DNA of 59,618 nt from a virus, in IMG/VR virus record IMGVR_UViG_3300017963_000302, positions 1 through 59,618 of that record, one strand, 5' to 3'. Positions within the stretch are counted from its first letter, which is position 1, and each line of letters opens with the position of its first letter. Below the pieces are notes generated by a model. It was not told where the DNA came from. It ran no database searches and worked only from the letters and a program-made list of their open reading frames with translations. Shown piece after piece: positions 49,202 to 56,321 of this stretch. Made by a program: the position numbers and the translations under genes.

Positions 49202-49402
49202 ATGGATTGTCAAAAATGTCCTTGGGTTCGTAGGGATCCAAACCAATTAGGTAACAGAATGAAAAATCAGGATAACAAAATTCAAGAATTAGAAAATAGA
49301 TTACATAAAATGGAGCGATTTTTATGTAATTCAAATGTAAAAGAATCAAAAGAGGATAATTCTGTAGAAGATGAATTTAATGATGATGATATTCCTTTTT
49401 AG
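49202..49402 (+). CDS. Small coiled-coil protein with SSB-like C-terminal tip (66 aa)
   Basis: ATG 49202 has AAGGAGG 5 bases upstream; an ATG at 49184 overlapping the polymerase stop is less likely. The product begins MDCQKCPWVRRDPNQLGNRM, followed by a coiled coil (QDNKIQELENRLHKMERFLC), then an acidic stretch ending DEFNDDDIPF, which is nearly identical to the tip of bacterial SSB. There is no OB-fold. The tip normally docks onto RecO, PriA, exonuclease I, RecQ and others. It may recruit or block host SSB partners or hold the replication proteins near the phage polymerase. Confidence 0.7.
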   Translation: MDCQKCPWVRRDPNQLGNRMKNQDNKIQELENRLHKMERFLCNSNVKESKEDNSVEDEFNDDDIPF

Positions 49403-49468
49403 TATTTATTATATTTTGTGTTCAAAATGTGATTTATTATTTGGGTTATATTATTAGGGTGAAAAAAA

Positions 49469-49981
49469 ATGAATAGGAAAGAATATCACGCAGATTATTG
49501 GAAAAAACACGGGAAAGAAATAACAGAAAAACGTAAAGAGAGATACCGCAAAGATCCGGAGTATCGCGAAAAAGCAAAGCAACGATCAAGAGAATTTAGA
49601 AATAAGATTGCTAAGAATAATTCTAAGAGTAAGATAGAAAAAATCAAAAAGGATTATATAATTTTTGATGTTATTTTATCGAATAATGAATCAAGGCAAA
49701 TTAAATGTTATCGGTTGAATTATATCGCTAAAATTCTCGAAAGATTGCCCAGGACTATATTAAGATGGGAGGAGAATAAAAAATGCTCTTTTCCTCGAGC
49801 GATGTATGGAAATAAAAGGCATCCTAGATTGTATACACAATTACAAGTTAATGAATTGGAAAGAATCTATGAAGAAACAAAATGTTTATATGGTTCTTTG
49901 ATTGTTAAAAATCAATTGAGTAATACTAATTTTTTTGATCGAGTAAATAAACTCTGGAAAGATCATCCAGAAGGGATTTGA
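49469..49981 (+). CDS. MerR-like DNA-binding protein
   Basis: A 170-residue basic protein. The N-terminal third is a very basic helix (MNRKEYHADYWKKHGKEITE, EYREKAKQRSREFRNK). Residues about 88-135 read RLNYIAKILERLPRTILRWE, then FPRAMYGNKRHPRLYTQLQV, a MerR-type winged helix-turn-helix. It lacks the C-terminal sensor helix with Cys of metal-responsive MerR proteins. It may regulate phage transcription or bind DNA structurally. The gap before it (49403-49468) is AT-rich with no clear promoter. Confidence 0.65.
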   Translation: MNRKEYHADYWKKHGKEITEKRKERYRKDPEYREKAKQRSREFRNKIAKNNSKSKIEKIKKDYIIFDVILSNNESRQIKCYRLNYIAKILERLPRTILRWEENKKCSFPRAMYGNKRHPRLYTQLQVNELERIYEETKCLYGSLIVKNQLSNTNFFDRVNKLWKDHPEGI

Positions 49982-49989
49982 GGGTTATT

Positions 49990-50349
49990 TTGGATAAAAA
50001 ATGTATGCCAGTGAAGAAGATTGTAAGTCGTCAGTTCAAAGAAGGTCGGCGCATCACTAAGTCTGATGACAATTGTGATGTTCTTGAGATTTTAGATTTT
50101 GAAACTGAACATGTTGCTCATACTACTGTTAAACTAGGATTAACAGTGTGTCCTAGGCAGTTTGAAAGTGTGAGACTTGACATTTCAGTTTCAGTTCCGC
50201 ATTATTTGGAAGAATCTGATAACGCTTTTTTATTCGCTTTGGATAAGTGTGAACAATACGTTTATAGTGCGCTTGGTGATGATAGAAAAGAGACGGCTCG
50301 CATTTTGGGTGAAAAAGCAAAACGGATTTTGAATGACGAAGAAAAGTAA
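49990..50349 (+). CDS. Hypothetical protein (119 aa)
   Basis: Two TTG starts are in frame. 49990 is preferred because GAGGG lies 5 bases before it, while 49978 would sit almost on its ribosome site. The product has a basic start (KKIVSRQFKEGRRI) and a beta-rich domain with HVAHTTVKLGLTVCPRQFES and VRLDISVSVPHYLEES, then helices. It overlaps the recombinase gene at its end. Small proteins of this kind occur beside recA-like genes of phages, without known role. Confidence 0.55.
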   Translation: MDKKCMPVKKIVSRQFKEGRRITKSDDNCDVLEILDFETEHVAHTTVKLGLTVCPRQFESVRLDISVSVPHYLEESDNAFLFALDKCEQYVYSALGDDRKETARILGEKAKRILNDEEK

Positions 50350-51547
50350 AAGAGATATATTGATACCATCTGATATAGATGGTGTTGCTGCAATAATCAA
50401 TAAAAATTTTGGCAAGGGCACTATACTTAGAGCTTCTGATGCTAAAAGTCTTAGAATCAAAAGAGTAAGTTTTGGTGTTTTTGCTCTAGATATTGCTTCA
50501 GGAGGTGGTGTCCCTAGGGGTAGAATCACCATGCTTCATGGTGATAAATCTACTGGAAAATCTTGTATTGCGATGAAAATAGCTGCTGAGTTTCAGCGTT
50601 GTGATAGGTTAACAGGTAAACCGTATTTGAGAATAGATAGTGGTGGTGAAATTGAAGAGCTTGATTTTGGTAGGAGTGGTGAACCTCAACCAATGAATGT
50701 TGTTTGGGTTGATTTGGAACACACCTTTGAAATTGATTGGGCTAGAAAATGGGGTATTGATACAGATTATCTTTATGTGGTTCAACCAGCTTCTTCGGAA
50801 GAAGCTATTGATATTTGTGATGGTCTGATTAGATCTAATAAATGTGACTTAGTAATTGTTGATTCTATAGCTGCACTATCACCAAGTGCAGAAATAGAAG
50901 GTGCATCTGGCGAAGTTCATATGGGTCTTAATGCTAGATTGTTTAATCAGGCACTAAGAAAATGGACTTCAGGATTGAATGCTTGTGGTTTACTTTCAGA
51001 AACTCAATGTTCAATTGTGTTGATAAATCAATTTAGATTAAAAATAGGTGGTGGTGTTGTTTATAAAACAACACCTTGTGGCGAAGGACATAAATATTTT
51101 GCATCTATAGAGATAGTATTTACAAAAAAGGATTTTATCAATGATCCAATAACTAATCGTCCTATTGGTATACTGGTTGAATTTATGTTCAAAAAAAACA
51201 AAACAGCACCTCCTATGAGAGGTGGTCAATATGAAATTTATTTTGTCAATTCAGATACGAATGATGGCATAGGTAGCACTGGTGAAATTGGACAGATTTT
51301 TGATTTTGCGAAGTATTGGGGGTTAATTAAGAGTAGTGGTAAATGGGTTAGTTTTAATCCTCCAATTGTCAAAGAATCTATAAAAATAGATGGTAAGAAA
51401 AAGACTATTGAATTTTTATATAATCATCCAGAAATAGTCTCTAAATTAAAAGAGCAAGTGTTAGATTTGGAATATAAATGGCGCGAAGAAGGAGTAACAC
51501 CTGTTTCAATTGGTTATGAAGAAGATATATCTAATGAAAAAGCGTAG
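50333..51547 (+). CDS. RecA-like recombinase (UvsX-type)
   Basis: Binds single-stranded DNA and promotes strand exchange. The 404-residue protein has the RecA core: FALDIASGGGVPRGRITMLH before Walker A GDKSTGKS (about residues 69-76), NVVWVDLEHTF (about 122-132), Walker B DLVIVDSIAAL (about 165-175), and the loop and final strand SIVLINQFRLKIGGG (about 226-240). The N-terminal helix domain is short and a Lys-rich C-terminal tail follows. An insertion after Walker A (LTGKPYLRIDSGGEIEELDF) is unusual. It overlaps the upstream gene and the nuclease gene downstream. Confidence 0.92.
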   Translation: MTKKSKRDILIPSDIDGVAAIINKNFGKGTILRASDAKSLRIKRVSFGVFALDIASGGGVPRGRITMLHGDKSTGKSCIAMKIAAEFQRCDRLTGKPYLRIDSGGEIEELDFGRSGEPQPMNVVWVDLEHTFEIDWARKWGIDTDYLYVVQPASSEEAIDICDGLIRSNKCDLVIVDSIAALSPSAEIEGASGEVHMGLNARLFNQALRKWTSGLNACGLLSETQCSIVLINQFRLKIGGGVVYKTTPCGEGHKYFASIEIVFTKKDFINDPITNRPIGILVEFMFKKNKTAPPMRGGQYEIYFVNSDTNDGIGSTGEIGQIFDFAKYWGLIKSSGKWVSFNPPIVKESIKIDGKKKTIEFLYNHPEIVSKLKEQVLDLEYKWREEGVTPVSIGYEEDISNEKA

Positions 51548-51926
51548 CAAACCAGTTCCTAAATTATTTAGAAACGATAATAAAAGCGTAAAAAGTATTT
51601 CGTTAAAGAATGAAAAAAGATTATCCAAGGAAATTGGTTTCAATTTAACAGTAGGATCGGGTAATAGACCGTGGATATCACAAAAAGGTGATGGTAATAA
51701 AGGTCATTTTATTTTTGAGTGTAAAGAAACAGATAAGGCATCGATTTCTATTAATAAAGTAGATGTTTTAAAAATTGTTGCACAAGCTAGGGATATTGGA
51801 AAAGATCCTGCTATTGTTATGTCAGCTTATGGTTTACCTGATGGTATTCCAAAAGATTGGGTTGCTGTTCCATCAGATGTTTTTTCATACATAATTGATT
51901 TAATAGATCTTGTTGATAGTGATTGA
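51534..51926 (+). CDS. PD-(D/E)XK nuclease, possible Holliday junction resolvase
   Basis: ATG 51534 overlaps the recombinase end. The 130-residue protein has the pattern GNRPWISQKGDGNKGHFIFE (about residues 43-62) followed by CKETDKASI and KVDVLKIVAQARDIGKDPAI, with the Asp of GDG, the Glu-x-Lys of FECK and a conserved helix, as in Hjc-type resolvases and phage PD-(D/E)XK nucleases. Basic N-terminus. Position next to the recombinase supports a role in recombination intermediates. Starts at 51516 or 51510 would add only a few residues. Confidence 0.7.
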   Translation: MKKRSKPVPKLFRNDNKSVKSISLKNEKRLSKEIGFNLTVGSGNRPWISQKGDGNKGHFIFECKETDKASISINKVDVLKIVAQARDIGKDPAIVMSAYGLPDGIPKDWVAVPSDVFSYIIDLIDLVDSD

Positions 51927-51928
51927 TT

Positions 51929-52936
51929 ATGTTTGTGAAGATCTTATTTTATTTCGGCATAGGTGTTGTTTGTGAATTGTGTGGTTTGAATTGGGCTATA
52001 CATATAACCGATGGTGGTCTTTACCTATGTGACGATTGTTTCGTGATTTATAGGAAAGAGACGAAGAGTTTTATTGAGGGAAAAATGATTTGTGTAAAAA
52101 TTAATACTTCAAAAAATACGTCTATTGTTTGTCCAGTGTTAAGGGTAGCAAATCGTAGGTTGATGGTTTGGCAGGACGAACAGATTAGACATTATAGTCT
52201 AATACATGGTTGGGCATTATGTAGAGATTCTGATGTCTACGATTGTATAGATGTTTCTGATCTTAAGAAAGTTCAAAAAGATTTTAAATTATTCATGAAA
52301 ACTGCACCTAGAAAGGTGCAGGTAAGTATATGTGATAGGTTTCATGAGTTGGAGACAGGTAAAGCAGTTGATCATAAATGCAAAAAGGTTTCATTTGAAT
52401 ATATGATGGCTAATATATTTGGATTTAGTAAAATTATTGAAAAGATGAATTTGAAAATAGCAAGTGCTAAAAAAGAAAAAACCGAGAGAAAAAAATTCAA
52501 TAACAGAATAAATTGTAAGTTGTTAAATAAAAACGCAGTACTACCTAAGAAGATGACAAAAGGATCGGCTGGTTTTGATCTGTACACCCCAGAGACTTTT
52601 GTAGTTGAGCCACGCAAGAGAAAAGTGATCAATTTAGGGATTGCTATTGAGATACCTGATGGGTATGAAGGTCAAGTGAGAAGCAGGAGCGGATTGGCGA
52701 CAAAAAAGAAATTGATTATTCTTAACGCTCCAGGTACGATTGATTCGGATTATCGTGGTGAGCTTAAGATTGGATTTTTTAATCTATCTGATGTTGACAT
52801 TGAATTATTGGCTGGTTCAAGGGTTGCTCAATTATTAATAACCAAAGTACCTTCGTTTACTGGATTTAATGTAGTTGATGAATTCAGTGAGACAACAGAA
52901 AGAGGAGAAGGTGGTTTTGGATCTACGGGAGATTGA
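51929..52936 (+). CDS. dut: dUTPase fused to an N-terminal zinc-finger domain
   Basis: The C-terminal half (about residues 195-335) is a complete trimeric dUTPase that hydrolyses dUTP to dUMP: KGSAGFDLYT (motif 1), RSRSGLATKK (2), NAPGTIDSDYRGELKI (3), GSRVAQLLI (4) and RGEGGFGSTG (5). The first 195 residues are foreign to the family: CELC (15-18) and CDDC (34-37) form a zinc site, followed by CVKINTSKNTSIVC and VFLFMKTAPRK-like segments. A good internal start (GAGGG before ATG 52085) could also make a shorter form without the finger. Start 51929 has no clear ribosome site, so the longer form may be minor. Confidence 0.82.
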   Translation: MFVKILFYFGIGVVCELCGLNWAIHITDGGLYLCDDCFVIYRKETKSFIEGKMICVKINTSKNTSIVCPVLRVANRRLMVWQDEQIRHYSLIHGWALCRDSDVYDCIDVSDLKKVQKDFKLFMKTAPRKVQVSICDRFHELETGKAVDHKCKKVSFEYMMANIFGFSKIIEKMNLKIASAKKEKTERKKFNNRINCKLLNKNAVLPKKMTKGSAGFDLYTPETFVVEPRKRKVINLGIAIEIPDGYEGQVRSRSGLATKKKLIILNAPGTIDSDYRGELKIGFFNLSDVDIELLAGSRVAQLLITKVPSFTGFNVVDEFSETTERGEGGFGSTGD

Positions 52937-52937
52937 T

Positions 52938-53237
52938 ATGGGTGATAGGGAATTAAGAAGGCCTATGTTTTTGGATTATGATTCGGATAAAATGCCTAAT
53001 AATTTTATTCTTAATACATTAAGTACTCATGGTGCACGTATTTTTAGAGCAGATTGTGATCATAAGAAAACATTTATTGTGAATGAAAATAATTGTGCAT
53101 GTGTAGATTGTCTTAAGAAAAAGTATGATAATTTGATTATTGGTGATCCTATTGAAATCAATAGGTCTTTTTCATATAAATTGTTAAAAGAACTGGGTTA
53201 TGTTGGTATATATCGAAAAGATCAAAGGAAAGAGTAA
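52938..53237 (+). CDS. Hypothetical protein, possible metal-binding (99 aa)
   Basis: ATG 52938 has GGGAG 6-7 bases upstream; a longer in-frame reading overlapping the dUTPase is rejected. The product begins MGDRELRRPMFLDYDSDKMP and carries CDHKKTFIVNENNCACVDCL (about residues 40-59), with three Cys and one His that could bind zinc or iron. The C-terminal helix ends YVGIYRKDQRKE. No family is recognised. It precedes the ParB-like gene. Confidence 0.6.
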   Translation: MGDRELRRPMFLDYDSDKMPNNFILNTLSTHGARIFRADCDHKKTFIVNENNCACVDCLKKKYDNLIIGDPIEINRSFSYKLLKELGYVGIYRKDQRKE

Positions 53238-53242
53238 GAGAA

Positions 53243-54325
53243 ATGAATAATTATCAGATTGTTAAAGTAGAAAAAGTTAAATGGAATGAGTTATTTAATG
53301 CCAGATCTGATTTGGGGGATTTGGATAATTTAAAAGAGAGTATTTTAACTCATGGTGTAAAGCAACCTATTTTGGTTATGGATGATGGGAATGGGGGATA
53401 CACTGGTTTTGCAGGTCAAAGGAGGTTTGAAGCAGCAAAACTTGCAAATCTTACAGTTATTCCTGCGATGGTTTATGATCATAATGTTATTGATGAAAAA
53501 AATATGTTTGAGATTTGTATTATTGAAAATATTGAACGTGAAAATATGAATCCAATTGATATTGCTAAATCAATCAGAAAATTAATGAGTAACTATCGTT
53601 CTAGTGTGCCAAATGTTAGTAAGAAATTGAATATGAGCGAGCAATCAATCAAAAGGTATTTATCCCTTTTAGATATGGAAGAACTTATACAAGTTAATAT
53701 TATTGATGGGAATATATCAATGAGTGCTGCTTTTGAAGTCAATAGGCTTCCAAAAGAAGCTCAAAAAAAATATGTAAAAGTGGCAAAGGATCTCAAAGGG
53801 GAACGGTTACGGAAATTAGTCGATAAAGAACTTGACAAGATTGCCAAAAAAGCTGTTTCACAAGATGTGAAAGCAGAAGAACCATCACCAGAAGAAAATG
53901 AAAAGCTTGCATTTAAGGAATTGACTCGGCTGGCTAGAAGATCAAGTCAAGTCCTTTGTGGTGGTCTTAAATACGATGAAAAGATGGCGACATCTGTTTC
54001 TGACATCAACTGGAATATTTTCGTTGATACCCCAGAGGATTTAAAAGCTCTTTCGGTTTTGCTTGATGACATGATTGATTTGATTGAGCCTGATATTGAG
54101 TATAACGAAAAGGCTGAAAAAGAAGTTGTTGCTATTGTTGAAGCTAAGAAACTTCTTTTGGACATTGACAAACCAGCTGTTCGTCAGGGTTTGATTAATT
54201 TAATTCGCGATCGTGCTGCTGAAATTGCTATTGAGAGAGCTAATGGTTCAAGGCCTAAAGTTACTTATGCGATTATGAAAGAAGCTATTTCAGAGTATTA
54301 TACAAATAGAAAATTCGAGTTATAG
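53243..54325 (+). CDS. ParB-like DNA-binding protein
   Basis: A 360-residue ParB/Spo0J/KorB-type protein. The N-terminal domain has DLDNLKESILTHGVKQPILV, GYTGFAGQRRFEAAKLANLT (about residues 51-70, the GxRR box) and FEICIIENIERENMNPIDIA (about 89-108), the CTP/DNA-binding switch region of ParB. A helix-turn-helix follows (VPNVSKKLNMSEQSIKRYLS, about 122-141), and the rest is a charged helical part. There is no ParA and no recognised parS site in the window, so it may act in DNA organisation, transcription or nuclease control. ATG 53243 lies after AAGAGAA. Confidence 0.8.
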   Translation: MNNYQIVKVEKVKWNELFNARSDLGDLDNLKESILTHGVKQPILVMDDGNGGYTGFAGQRRFEAAKLANLTVIPAMVYDHNVIDEKNMFEICIIENIERENMNPIDIAKSIRKLMSNYRSSVPNVSKKLNMSEQSIKRYLSLLDMEELIQVNIIDGNISMSAAFEVNRLPKEAQKKYVKVAKDLKGERLRKLVDKELDKIAKKAVSQDVKAEEPSPEENEKLAFKELTRLARRSSQVLCGGLKYDEKMATSVSDINWNIFVDTPEDLKALSVLLDDMIDLIEPDIEYNEKAEKEVVAIVEAKKLLLDIDKPAVRQGLINLIRDRAAEIAIERANGSRPKVTYAIMKEAISEYYTNRKFEL

Positions 54326-54327
54326 GA

Positions 54328-54543
54328 ATGAGATTTTATTCTGTTCATGGAAGGTATGAATTTATTGTTGCAGAGAATAATGAGTACACAATAGGAGTAG
54401 AATTGATTAAAGTAGGTAAAAATAAAAAGAGTCATCAATCAATATTATCTTTTTTGATTCATAAAAAATCAGCCGATAAGGTGGCAAAAGCTTTTGCTAA
54501 TGTCAGTAAAGATATATTTTATATAATCAGAAAAAAGTCTTGA
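54328..54543 (+). CDS. Small hypothetical protein after ParB (71 aa)
   Basis: ATG 54328 follows the ParB stop by two bases and has TAGGA as a weak ribosome site. The product has an RFYSVHGRYEFIVAENNEYT start, beta-rich, and a helix near the C-terminus (KKSADKVAKAFANVSKDIFY). It looks like a compact small domain and is probably translated with ParB. No family is recognised. Directly after it a promoter-like TTGACA begins the intergenic RNA locus. Confidence 0.6.
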   Translation: MRFYSVHGRYEFIVAENNEYTIGVELIKVGKNKKSHQSILSFLIHKKSADKVAKAFANVSKDIFYIIRKKS

Positions 54544-54567
54544 CATATTATTTTTATGTGTCATTGT
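54540..54567 (+). promoter_or_regulatory. Promoter-like element before the tRNA-like locus
   Basis: TTGACA (54540-54545) starts a 16-base match (TTGACATATTATTTTT) to the strong promoter at 46359. The -10 region is worse: CATTGT at 16 bases (54562-54567). The shared first part suggests the same regulatory class. If active, it would transcribe the inverted repeat, the tRNA-like segment and the small gene at 54759. Confidence 0.45.
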
Positions 54568-54573
54568 TTTTCT

Positions 54574-54660
54574 ATGAGTAGATAATTGTGAGTTTAAAGG
54601 ATGCCCCAACAAATCCTTGACTAAAATAAATTCTCCTATGTTTGTTTATTATCTACTCAT
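54574..54660 (+). repeat. 13-bp inverted repeat enclosing a second hairpin
   Basis: ATGAGTAGATAAT (54574-54586) and ATTATCTACTCAT (54648-54660) are perfect reverse complements 61 bases apart. Inside, AAGGAT (54597-54602) and ATCCTT (54613-54618) make a smaller hairpin with the loop GCCCCAACAA. The outer stem ends two bases before the acceptor stem of the tRNA-like structure, so both could stack in one transcript. No coding frame is inside. Confidence 0.6.
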
Positions 54661-54662
54661 TT

Positions 54663-54747
54663 GATCCCTTTTCCCAGCGGTGGGCTGTAAACCTACTGAC
54701 ATATATATGCTGGGTGGCGTCAGGTTGTTCGATTCAACAAGGGATCA
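54663..54747 (+). tRNA. tRNA-Tyr(GTA)-like gene with truncated D-arm
   Basis: A 7-bp acceptor stem GATCCCT (54663-54669) pairs with AGGGATC (54740-54746), discriminator A (54747). The anticodon arm GTGGG-CTGTAAA-CCTAC (54680-54696) has a canonical loop with T33 and anticodon GTA. The T-arm GGTTG-TTCGATT-CAACA (54723-54739) has the exact TTCGATT loop and joins the acceptor with no gap. The variable region is long (26 bases, TGAC and GTCA ends), as in class II tRNA-Tyr. The D-arm has room for only 10 bases; CCCAGCGGTGGG could form it but then shares GGG with the anticodon stem. CCA is not encoded. It is a real tRNA relative, perhaps degenerate. Confidence 0.5.
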
Positions 54748-54758
54748 CTGGAGGGAAA

Positions 54759-54887
54759 ATGATTGTAAAAATTAAAGGTGGATGGGTTATAAAGGATAAA
54801 GAGGGGAAAAATATAAGTAGAACATATAAAACCAAAAAACAAGCTGAAAAAAGACTCAGACAAATAGAATACTTTAGTAAAAAGTAA
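54759..54887 (+). CDS. Small basic protein (42 aa)
   Basis: ATG 54759 with GGAGGG 4-5 bases upstream, a strong site. A longer in-frame start at 54642 would run through the tRNA-like segment and is rejected. The product MIVKIKGGWVIKDKEGKNIS, ending KQAEKRLRQIEYFSKK, has the common phage pattern KGGYxVxxKxGKxLGxYKTKxxAExRLRQ(V/I)EYF, a small basic protein of unknown role seen widely beside replication or structural genes. It could bind nucleic acids. Confidence 0.75.
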   Translation: MIVKIKGGWVIKDKEGKNISRTYKTKKQAEKRLRQIEYFSKK

Positions 54888-54891
54888 TAGT

Positions 54892-55881
54892 ATGGGAATA
54901 AAAAATTTACTTCGCAGAACGAAAAAACATGTATGTTTATCAGATGAAATTGATAAGTTTTTAATTAAATCTGAATCACTACCTAATAATAGAGATAAAA
55001 ATTTTCATGTTTCTGAATTTGCTGGTTATTGTGTAAGAGAACTTGTTATTAATAAGTTGATTCCAACCAAACCTAGAAAAAATTCACCGGATTTGATTAG
55101 AACTTTTAATTTTGGTACTGCTTTACATGATTGGTATCAAAATAAATATTTAGGACCAATGGGGATTTTGTGGGGAAAATGGGAGTGTTCGAGGTGTGGT
55201 TTCATCCATTGGGGTTTTATGCCCAAAGATCGACATGAATGTGATTCAGCTTTAAAGCAAAATAGTTGTATCCATTGTTTAGAAAAAGGTAGGATTGAAT
55301 TACGTGGTGGTTGTATCCATTGTGGTTTATGGGGGCAATGGATTTATCGAGAGATTCCAGTTGTGAAGCGTTTTGATGAGTATAACATTTCTTTTGTTGG
55401 TCATTGTGATGGATTAATTAAGTTATACAATCAGTGGTTTGTTGTGGAATTGAAAAGTATGAGGGATCCTATATTTCTTCAACTTGATGGTGCTAGATAT
55501 AATCATTCTTGTCAGGGCAAAACGTATGGTTATTTGATACGCAGTGGATGTGTGGAAGGGTTACCTTGTGATATTGCGATTCCTAAACCGTCAAAGGTTA
55601 TTGTTTTTTATATTGGAAAAAATTGTTCAAAAGAAAAAGAATATTCTTTGAATTTAGATGATTTTGAAAGTGAATTTTTTACTAATGTTCCTCTTATTTT
55701 TTATTTATCATTGCAAAGAAAAATTTTACCTCCAAAATGGGAGGAGTGCACGAAAAGAAGCGATTCCATTCCACAAAAATGCAAAAAAGCGAGTCATTGT
55801 TTTGCTGATAGATCATGGGATCATATGGTTGATATTGGTAATAAAAGGCGAAAAAAATGGGGAATGACAGTCATAGTTTGA
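54892..55881 (+). CDS. PD-(D/E)XK exonuclease, Cas4/RecB-like
   Basis: A 329-residue nuclease. FNFGTALHDWYQNKYL (about residues 71-86) is the usual HxxxQ region, SFVGHCDGLI (about 166-175) holds the catalytic Asp, VVELKSM (about 184-190) the Glu-x-Lys, and LDGARYNHSCQGKTYGYLI (about 196-214) the following Q/Y motif. An inserted zinc-like stretch (CSRCGFIHWGFMPKDRHECD, then CIHC and CIHCG, about 99-143) adds eight Cys. Late Cys (CKKASHC) may match the 4Fe-4S of Cas4-type enzymes. It could process ends in recombination. The ribosome site is weak. Confidence 0.75.
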   Translation: MGIKNLLRRTKKHVCLSDEIDKFLIKSESLPNNRDKNFHVSEFAGYCVRELVINKLIPTKPRKNSPDLIRTFNFGTALHDWYQNKYLGPMGILWGKWECSRCGFIHWGFMPKDRHECDSALKQNSCIHCLEKGRIELRGGCIHCGLWGQWIYREIPVVKRFDEYNISFVGHCDGLIKLYNQWFVVELKSMRDPIFLQLDGARYNHSCQGKTYGYLIRSGCVEGLPCDIAIPKPSKVIVFYIGKNCSKEKEYSLNLDDFESEFFTNVPLIFYLSLQRKILPPKWEECTKRSDSIPQKCKKASHCFADRSWDHMVDIGNKRRKKWGMTVIV

Positions 55882-56321
55882 TAAATGCACTAGACGTTAT
55901 TTCGTCATTAGGATTGCCTTTGCCATCTAAACCTATTGATTATCATTTAGATTGGCCTAAAAATGTTGCTGATCTTGATATGGATAAATTAAGCGAACAC
56001 ATGACATATTGGACTGGTTTAGCATCGTATGCGAGGCATTTTCTCTCAAAAGCTGAGGTAAATCTTAGTGCTTATAAAGTTAAATTAGATGTTGAAATGG
56101 TCAATGGTATTTATAAATCAAATGGGGATTATAAAACGATGACCGAAACGAAAGCCGCTATTGCTCAATCGAGAGATATTGTTGATTTAAAGTTAAGAAT
56201 TGAAAGACAAAAAGCTCTAGTTGTTACTTTAGGTGCTTTATTAAAAGGTTATGAGGAAAAATTTGCGACTATTAGTAGAGAGATAAGTCGTCGTGGAATA
56301 GATTATGATGGTAGTAGATAA
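55857..56321 (+). CDS. Hypothetical helical protein (154 aa)
   Basis: It starts at ATG 55857, overlapping the nuclease by 25 bases, with AAAAGGCG upstream. The product has a short folded start (SLINALDVISSLGLPLPSKP) and then long helices (WTGLASYARHFLSKAEVNLS, IVDLKLRIERQKALVVTLGA, about residues 52-140). The layout between a RecB-like nuclease and a RuvC-like resolvase suggests a role in recombination complexes. No family is recognised. Confidence 0.65.
   Translation: MGNDSHSLINALDVISSLGLPLPSKPIDYHLDWPKNVADLDMDKLSEHMTYWTGLASYARHFLSKAEVNLSAYKVKLDVEMVNGIYKSNGDYKTMTETKAAIAQSRDIVDLKLRIERQKALVVTLGALLKGYEEKFATISREISRRGIDYDGSR

Noticed and set aside
53243-54325. Search for parS sites (TGTTTCACGTGAAACA-like) near the ParB gene
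   Set aside because: No 16-bp palindrome of that kind was found; the only strong inverted repeat nearby (54574-54660) has a 61-base centre.
54642-54758. N-terminal extension of the 42-residue protein through the tRNA-like segment
   Set aside because: It would translate the tRNA-like structure. The GGAGGG site before ATG 54759 gives the true start.
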